Shown: positions 59,432 through 64,000 of the stretch, piece after piece
Layout: each line of letters starts with the position of its first letter
How positions within the stretch are numbered: the first letter of the stretch is position 1
Origin: Falsiruegeria mediterranea M17
GTDB lineage: Bacteria; Pseudomonadota; Alphaproteobacteria; Rhodobacterales; Rhodobacteraceae
DNA length: 64,000 nucleotides
Direction: 5' to 3'
NCBI RefSeq assembly: GCF_900302455.1
Contig: NZ_ONZG01000010.1
Span: 144,402-208,401 of the forward strand
Notes under the pieces: model-generated
The model's database searches: none
What the model saw: the letters and a program-made list of their open reading frames with translations, nothing else
What the model was told of the DNA's origin: nothing
Position numbers and translations under genes: made by a program

Positions 59432-61846
59432 ATGTCCGCCCTCCCCTCTCAGATCGCCGATTGGTTCACCGCGCGCGGATGGTCTATCCACCCGCATCAA
59501 AGCGCAATGCTCGACAGGTCCCGTGACCCTGCGACCCTGCTGATTGCGCCGACCGGCGGGGGCAAGACGATGGCCGGGTTCCTGCCCACTCTGGCAGAGC
59601 TGGCACAGGGGGAACATGAGGGTTTGCATACGCTTTATGTCTCGCCGCTCAAAGCACTGGCGGCGGACATAAGACGCAACCTGCGCACGCCAGTGGATGA
59701 GATCGGCCTGCCCATTCGGATCGAGGATCGGACCGGCGACACCTCGGCCACACAAAAGAAACGCCAACGCGCCGATCCACCACATATCCTGCTGACGACG
59801 CCCGAAAGCCTGGCCTTGCTGACGTCTTATGAGGACGCTCCGCAGATGTTTGCAGGCCTGCAGCGGGTGATCGTCGATGAAATCCACGCGTTGGCCGAAA
59901 GCAAGCGCGGGGATCAGTTGATGCTGGCGTTGGCGCGACTGCAAACGCTCTGCCCCGATCTGCGGCGCGTGGGTCTGTCGGCCACGGTCGAAGACCCGCA
60001 GGCCATTGCGCGGTTCCTCGCCCGTCACCCGGACACCTGCGACATCCTGATGGCAGACCCTGGTCCCGATCCGGACATCGGCATGCTGGACACCGAAGAG
60101 ATGCCTCCCTGGGCCGGGGGTGGTGCGGCCTATGCGATCCCGGCGGTGATGGAGCAGATCAAGGCTCACAAGACCACGCTCATCTTTCACAACACCCGCG
60201 CGCAGGCCGAGATCTTCTTTCATAACCTGTGGCTCGCCAATGACGAGGCGCTGCCCATCGGCATTCATCACGGATCGCTGGATCGACAACAGCGCGAGCG
60301 GGTCGAGGCTGCCATGGTGCGCGGTGATCTGCGCGCCATCGTCTGCACCGGCTCTTTGGATCTGGGCATTGATTGGGGCGATGTGGATCTGGTGATCCAG
60401 ATCGGCGCGCCCAAGAACGTCAAACGCCTGGTGCAACGCATCGGACGCGCCAATCACCAGTACAATGCGCCCTCGAAAGCCCTGCTGGTGCCTGCCAACC
60501 GGTTCGAAGTGGTGGAATGCGTGGCAGCGCTTGAGGCCGTCAAAGCCCACGCTCTGGACGGTGATCCACGCGGCGACGGCCCCCGTGACGTGCTTTGCCA
60601 GCACATCCTTGTCGCCGCGGCAGCCGGGCCGTTTGTGGCCGACGACCTTTACGCCGAGATGTCATCCGCCGGCCCCTACGCCGGGCTCAGCCGAGAGGCA
60701 TTCGACGCCTGCCTCGAGTTTTGCGCCACAGGTGGTTATGCGCTGCGCGCCTATGACCGGTGGCAACGCCTGATGCAGCGCCCGGATGGACAGTGGCAGT
60801 TGCGGGACCCGCGTGCCGCCGCGCGCATCCGCATGAACATGGGCACCATTCAGGACACCGACACGCTCAAGGTTCGCCTGAGGCGCAGCCGGGGTGGCAA
60901 GCCATTGGGTGAAGTCGAGGAAGCTTTTGCCGCGTCACTCACCTCCGGTGACACCTTTCTGATCGGGGGCCAGATCGTGCGCTATGAGGGGTTGCGCGAG
61001 ATGACAGTGGAGGTGTCGCGCAATGCCGCCAAGAAACCGAAGATCGCCACCTTTTCGGGGACGAAATTCGCCACCTCTACCCAGCTGAGCAATCGCATCC
61101 TGGACATGTTCGCACAAGATGATTGGCCCCAGTTGCCCAAGCACACGGCCGAGTGGCTGGCACTGCAGCGGCATGTTTCCACCCTGCCACAGCGGGGCCG
61201 ATTGCTGATCGAGAGCTTTCAGCATGATGGGCGTGAACATACCTGCATCTACGGCTTTTCCGGGCGCAACGCGCAACAGACCCTGGGCCTGTTGGTCACC
61301 AAGCGGATGGAGGAGTTGGGGCTGCATCCCCTGGGGTTTGTGGCCACGGATTACGCCACACTGATTTGGGGTCTGGATCCGCTCAGCGACCCTGCGCCTC
61401 TTTTTCAGATCGACGCCCTGCGCAACGGGCTGGACACCTGGCTGGCCGGGAACGCCGTGATGAAGCGGACGTTTCGGGGCTGCGCCACCATCGCCGGGCT
61501 GATTGAACGCAACACGCCCTCGGCCCGCAAAAGCGGGCGGCAGGCGACGTTCTCGTCGGATATCTTGTACGATACGCTGCTGAAATACGACCCCGACCAC
61601 CTGCTGATGCAGATCACGCGGGACGAGGCGATGCGCGGGCTGGTGGACTTTGGTCGGATCGAAGAGATGATTGCGCGCGTGGGCACGCACATCGACCTCA
61701 AGCGGCTGGAGCGGGTGTCGCCCTTGGCCGCCCCCTTGCTGTTGGAAGTTGGTAAGGTGCCGGTCAAAGGGTCGGCGGAGGAGAAACTGCTGCAGGAAGA
61801 AAGCGCTCGGTTGATGGAAACCTCGGGTCTCGCGCAGGTGGGTTAA
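59432..61846 (+). CDS. Ligase-associated DNA damage response DEXH helicase
   Basis: 804 residues of the Lhr-type superfamily 2 helicases. Walker A IAPTGGGKTMAGF (about 37-49), DEIH box VIVDEIHALAESKRGDQ, SAT motif GLSATVEDP, and motifs IV-VI with CTGSLDLGIDWGDVDLVIQIGAPKNVKRLVQRIGRANH. A Lhr-core winged-helix region and C-terminal domain follow. Usually encoded with a DNA ligase, an MBL-fold exonuclease and PdeM; here only pdeM is adjacent (49-base gap). Confidence 0.93.
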   Translation: MSALPSQIADWFTARGWSIHPHQSAMLDRSRDPATLLIAPTGGGKTMAGFLPTLAELAQGEHEGLHTLYVSPLKALAADIRRNLRTPVDEIGLPIRIEDRTGDTSATQKKRQRADPPHILLTTPESLALLTSYEDAPQMFAGLQRVIVDEIHALAESKRGDQLMLALARLQTLCPDLRRVGLSATVEDPQAIARFLARHPDTCDILMADPGPDPDIGMLDTEEMPPWAGGGAAYAIPAVMEQIKAHKTTLIFHNTRAQAEIFFHNLWLANDEALPIGIHHGSLDRQQRERVEAAMVRGDLRAIVCTGSLDLGIDWGDVDLVIQIGAPKNVKRLVQRIGRANHQYNAPSKALLVPANRFEVVECVAALEAVKAHALDGDPRGDGPRDVLCQHILVAAAAGPFVADDLYAEMSSAGPYAGLSREAFDACLEFCATGGYALRAYDRWQRLMQRPDGQWQLRDPRAAARIRMNMGTIQDTDTLKVRLRRSRGGKPLGEVEEAFAASLTSGDTFLIGGQIVRYEGLREMTVEVSRNAAKKPKIATFSGTKFATSTQLSNRILDMFAQDDWPQLPKHTAEWLALQRHVSTLPQRGRLLIESFQHDGREHTCIYGFSGRNAQQTLGLLVTKRMEELGLHPLGFVATDYATLIWGLDPLSDPAPLFQIDALRNGLDTWLAGNAVMKRTFRGCATIAGLIERNTPSARKSGRQATFSSDILYDTLLKYDPDHLLMQITRDEAMRGLVDFGRIEEMIARVGTHIDLKRLERVSPLAAPLLLEVGKVPVKGSAEEKLLQEESARLMETSGLAQVG

Positions 61847-61894
61847 GCTCAGATCCCCCTTGCACTGACCCGAAATCCGCGCAAAGAACGTTTC

Positions 61895-62557
61895 ATGAAC
61901 AGCTTGAATTTCACCTTTCGCGATACGCCCCTGACTGCGCTTGAAAGCGGGGCGTTGTGGTGGCCGGACAAGCGCCTGTTGTCCGTCTCGGATCTGCATC
62001 TGGGGAAATCCGAACGCTTTGCACGGCTGGGGCGCGGCACGCTACCGCCGTATGAGACGCAAGATACACTGACGCGCCTGTCAGGCGATCTGGATCGCAC
62101 CGGGGCCGAGACGGTGATCTGCCTTGGCGACAGTTTTGACGACACTGCCGCGGCCCAGGCGCTGGACGAAGAGCACCGGTTGTGGATCGCCAAGCTGCAA
62201 GCCGGGCGGCAGTGGTTCTGGATCGAGGGCAACCATGATCCCGGGCCGATCGAAATGGGGGGCAGCCACGTGGCTGAGCTGGTCGTGAGCGGCCTTACAT
62301 TTCGGCACATCACCGAACCTGATGCACATGGCGAAGTGTCAGGCCACTATCACCCCAAGGCGCGGATCAGGATGCGCGGTCGGACGGTGACCCGGCCTGC
62401 ATTTCTGATGGATGACACGCGGATCATCCAGCCTGCCTATGGCACCTATACAGGTGGTTTGCGCAGCGAAGACGCGCCGCTGTGTGATTTGATGGGACCC
62501 AAGGCACAGGCCATTCTGATCGGTCCAACCCCTTGCCTGCTGCCCATGCCACGGTAG
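61895..62557 (+). CDS. pdeM: Ligase-associated metallophosphoesterase PdeM
   Basis: 220 residues. Calcineurin-like metal ligands in LSVSDLHLGKSERFA, VICLGDSFDD, WIEGNHDPG and VSGHYHPKA. Members are predicted nucleases or phosphodiesterases acting with the helicase in repair. The gene follows the helicase with a 49-base gap. The ligase and exonuclease partners are not in the window. Confidence 0.9.
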   Translation: MNSLNFTFRDTPLTALESGALWWPDKRLLSVSDLHLGKSERFARLGRGTLPPYETQDTLTRLSGDLDRTGAETVICLGDSFDDTAAAQALDEEHRLWIAKLQAGRQWFWIEGNHDPGPIEMGGSHVAELVVSGLTFRHITEPDAHGEVSGHYHPKARIRMRGRTVTRPAFLMDDTRIIQPAYGTYTGGLRSEDAPLCDLMGPKAQAILIGPTPCLLPMPR

Positions 62558-62560
62558 CGT

Positions 62561-63316
62561 TTAAACGATCCCCGCCTCTTCCAGTTTGGGCTTGTAATTG
62601 CGACTCACCGGCACCTGATCGCCGTTGATAAGACGTATGTGAATACGCCCACCGGTCCGCTCGACGCTTTCGATGGCATCGCGCGTGACCCAATGCGACC
62701 GATGGGTGCAATAACCGATGATGGGTTCCATCTCGTCGATGGCATCGACAAATCGCGATCGGATGGTGATCGTCTCGTCCATCGTGACCACGTCAACGCT
62801 GTGGTCACGCACCGTGAGCCGCAGCACCGGCCCCTCGAACCCATCGGGCAGGCGACGATACAGACGCGGTTGAATCGCCTGCTCTTCTTCTTGCTGGGAT
62901 TGAGGTTCCAACCCTGGGAAACTGCGCCGCAGTACCAACAGACCGCTGGCAAAGATCGTACCGTATTGCAGCATCGTTGTCAGATCAGGCACATCCTGTG
63001 TCTCGGGCAGCGCTGTCAGCCAGATCAGCGCCCATAGAACCGGAGTGAACAGGGCCGTCACCAGAACAACCGTGGCCACGTCGCGCACGATCTGCCTGTG
63101 AGTTTCCGCGTAGCGGTGCACGCATCTGGCGCTGAAATGGGCGATAACCGCGCCCACTGTCATGACTGCCGACCAGAACAGGAACCGCCCCGGAAACGAG
63201 ACGCCCTCGGCCCCGAACGGTTTGGCCTGCGCGGCGAGAAGCGTCAGAAAAACCAATATCGGCCCCAGAACCAAAAGGTTGTGTTCCGCCAATAATTTTT
63301 TGAATTTGGAAATCAT
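62561..63316 (-). CDS. Membrane-bound LytTR-type transcriptional regulator
   Basis: 251 residues: four N-terminal hydrophobic helices (about 15-130, e.g. LLVLGPILVFLTLLAA), an acidic linker (QSQQEEEQ), then a LytTR DNA-binding domain (about 155-250) with the family's RSHWVTRDAIESVERTGGRIHIRLINGDQVPVSRNYKPKL. No receiver or kinase domain is present, so input is probably via the membrane helices. Convergent with pdeM (3-base gap). It likely regulates itself or the divergent thioesterase gene. Confidence 0.88.
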   Translation of the reverse strand: MISKFKKLLAEHNLLVLGPILVFLTLLAAQAKPFGAEGVSFPGRFLFWSAVMTVGAVIAHFSARCVHRYAETHRQIVRDVATVVLVTALFTPVLWALIWLTALPETQDVPDLTTMLQYGTIFASGLLVLRRSFPGLEPQSQQEEEQAIQPRLYRRLPDGFEGPVLRLTVRDHSVDVVTMDETITIRSRFVDAIDEMEPIIGYCTHRSHWVTRDAIESVERTGGRIHIRLINGDQVPVSRNYKPKLEEAGIV

Positions 63317-63465
63317 GAACTACGAGAACTTGAGCAATTACTACGCTGTTTGTTTACTTCGGACGCTGGACGACCTCAAATCCCCAGAGTGATGTTAAGT
63401 GGCATTTTAGGGGTTTGTTTGTATCGGACCAGCCAAGACAATACCAGAGGTTGAGCACCACAAAT

Positions 63466-63873
63466 ATGAAAACACGAATAAGTGAGAGTTTTGCGGAACA
63501 GGGGATGATGACCACCCTCAACGCGCAATTGGACGGCATCGAAAAAGGCCGGGTCGAGATTTCTGCCCCGATTGTCCCTGAATTTGCACAACAACAAGGC
63601 CATGCTCATGCGGCGCTCAGCTTTGCCCTTGGGGATACGGCCGCCGGATACGCCGCTTTGACTTGCGCGCCTCCGGATCACGAAGTTGTGACCGCAGAAA
63701 TCAAGATCAACATGCTTGCTCCGGGGCGGGGTGACCGGCTGAAAGCAATCGGCCGGGTGTTGAAACCCGGCCGACGGCTGATTGTTGTGGCGGCTGACGT
63801 CTATGCCATCAGCGACGGAACGGAAACACATGTGGCGGCCCTGCAGGGCACCATTGTTCCGGTCCCTGTCTAA
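63466..63873 (+). CDS. PaaI-like hotdog-fold thioesterase
   Basis: 135 residues from ATG 63466 (MKTRISESFAEQGMM); the ribosome site is poorly spaced, and an extension to 63415 is possible. The hotdog core carries QQQGHAHAALSFALGDTAAGYAAL and EIKINMLAPGRGDRLKAIGRVLKPGRRL, the PaaI/YbdB-type active-site region (usually G-x-x-H-G-G; here GHAHAAL with Ala replacing Gly). Hydrolyses acyl-CoA or aryl-CoA esters by family. It ends 2 bases before folD, convergent. Confidence 0.83.
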   Translation: MKTRISESFAEQGMMTTLNAQLDGIEKGRVEISAPIVPEFAQQQGHAHAALSFALGDTAAGYAALTCAPPDHEVVTAEIKINMLAPGRGDRLKAIGRVLKPGRRLIVVAADVYAISDGTETHVAALQGTIVPVPV

Positions 63874-63874
63874 C

Positions 63875-64000
63875 TCAGGCAGTCAGGCCTTCTGGCTCCG
63901 TCAGGCCGTTTGCGCGGCAGCAGGCGGTTAGCGTGTTGGCCAGCAGGCAGGCGATGGTCATCGGGCCGACGCCGCCGGGAACCGGGGTGATGGCGCCGGC
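63875..64000 (-). CDS. folD: Methylenetetrahydrofolate dehydrogenase/cyclohydrolase, C-terminal end only
   Basis: The minus strand reads [20 protein letters not shown] for the first visible codons and ends [16 protein letters not shown], 41 residues in all. [13 protein letters not shown] is the invariant FolD C-terminal motif. The rest of the gene continues past the right edge. FolD interconverts methylene-, methenyl- and formyl-THF in the cytosol. It would handle one-carbon units produced by the GcvT-FAD protein, though 36 kb away. It is convergent with the thioesterase. Confidence 0.9.
   Translation of the reverse strand, partial: AGAITPVPGGVGPMTIACLLANTLTACCRANGLTEPEGLTA

Noticed and set aside
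1..64000. tRNA, rRNA, prophage, insertion sequence or integrase
   Set aside because: None was recognised on either strand; a tRNAscan or ISfinder search could still reveal small remnants.

Overview
The window is GC-rich, densely coding DNA from an alphaproteobacterium, most likely a marine Rhodobacterales (Roseobacter-group) chromosome. The reasons are a zwf-edd-eda Entner-Doudoroff block, a ctaC-ctaB-ctaG-ctaE cytochrome c oxidase cluster followed by SURF1-thrC-M16 protease, a Tad/Cpa pilus locus with an OmpA-type lipoprotein, an MttB-family methyltransferase paired with a covalent-FAD/GcvT dehydrogenase, and a perfect FnrL-type box. This placement rests on recognised protein families and gene order, not on a database search. 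No tRNA, rRNA, CRISPR array, insertion sequence or prophage was recognised.

Layout. 1-1593: 3' part of an ABC exporter. 1731-5634 (-): eda, edd, zwf, with a LacI-type operator upstream of zwf. 5635-6381: AT-rich intergenic stretch with DnaA-box-like sites. 6382-9910 (-): ptsP and lysC. 10095-16708: accessory and housekeeping genes (secreted proteins, SDR, DUF1178, EcsC, GNAT, flavin reductase, hexapeptide acetyltransferase, SulP permease, IalB-like). 16781-22207: mtnP and apt for methylthioadenosine/adenine salvage, interrupted by a Cys-rich micropeptide operon, a DUF418 membrane protein, a LysE exporter and a small ribbon-helix-helix protein, followed by a fasciclin protein. 22224-27387: LysR regulator, MttB-like methyltransferase and dimethylglycine/sarcosine dehydrogenase-like protein, a likely one-carbon demethylation module. 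27384-33652: FAD oxidase, MBL-fold protein, GNAT, M16 protease, thrC, SURF1.

33762-37224 (-): cytochrome c oxidase subunits III and II with assembly factors; subunit I is not here. 37401-44146: tldD, a small RHH operon, dprA and topA. 44186-44286: a nested inverted repeat. 44379-45737: two-subunit 3-oxoacid CoA-transferase. 45811-59166: Tad pilus region with lytic transglycosylase, two Flp pilins, CpaB, secretin CpaC, OmpA lipoprotein, CpaE, CpaF, TadB, TadC, two TPR lipoproteins, prepilin peptidase and an AAA+ ATPase. 59432-62557: DNA-damage helicase and PdeM nuclease. 62561-64000: membrane LytTR regulator, thioesterase and the 3' end of folD.

Four genes too short or too truncated to stand out were read directly from the sequence: a 37-residue Cys-rich secreted peptide (18437-18550), a 57-residue RHH protein (20500-20673), a 54-residue cta-operon membrane protein (35173-35337) and the end of folD (63875-64000). 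A 40-residue ORF at 20795-20917 is possible. The most unusual non-coding signals are four 11-bp GTGCAC iterons before the FAD/GcvT gene, four 10-bp repeats before the pilin gene, the 101-bp nested inverted repeat after topA, and the DnaA-box region before zwf.
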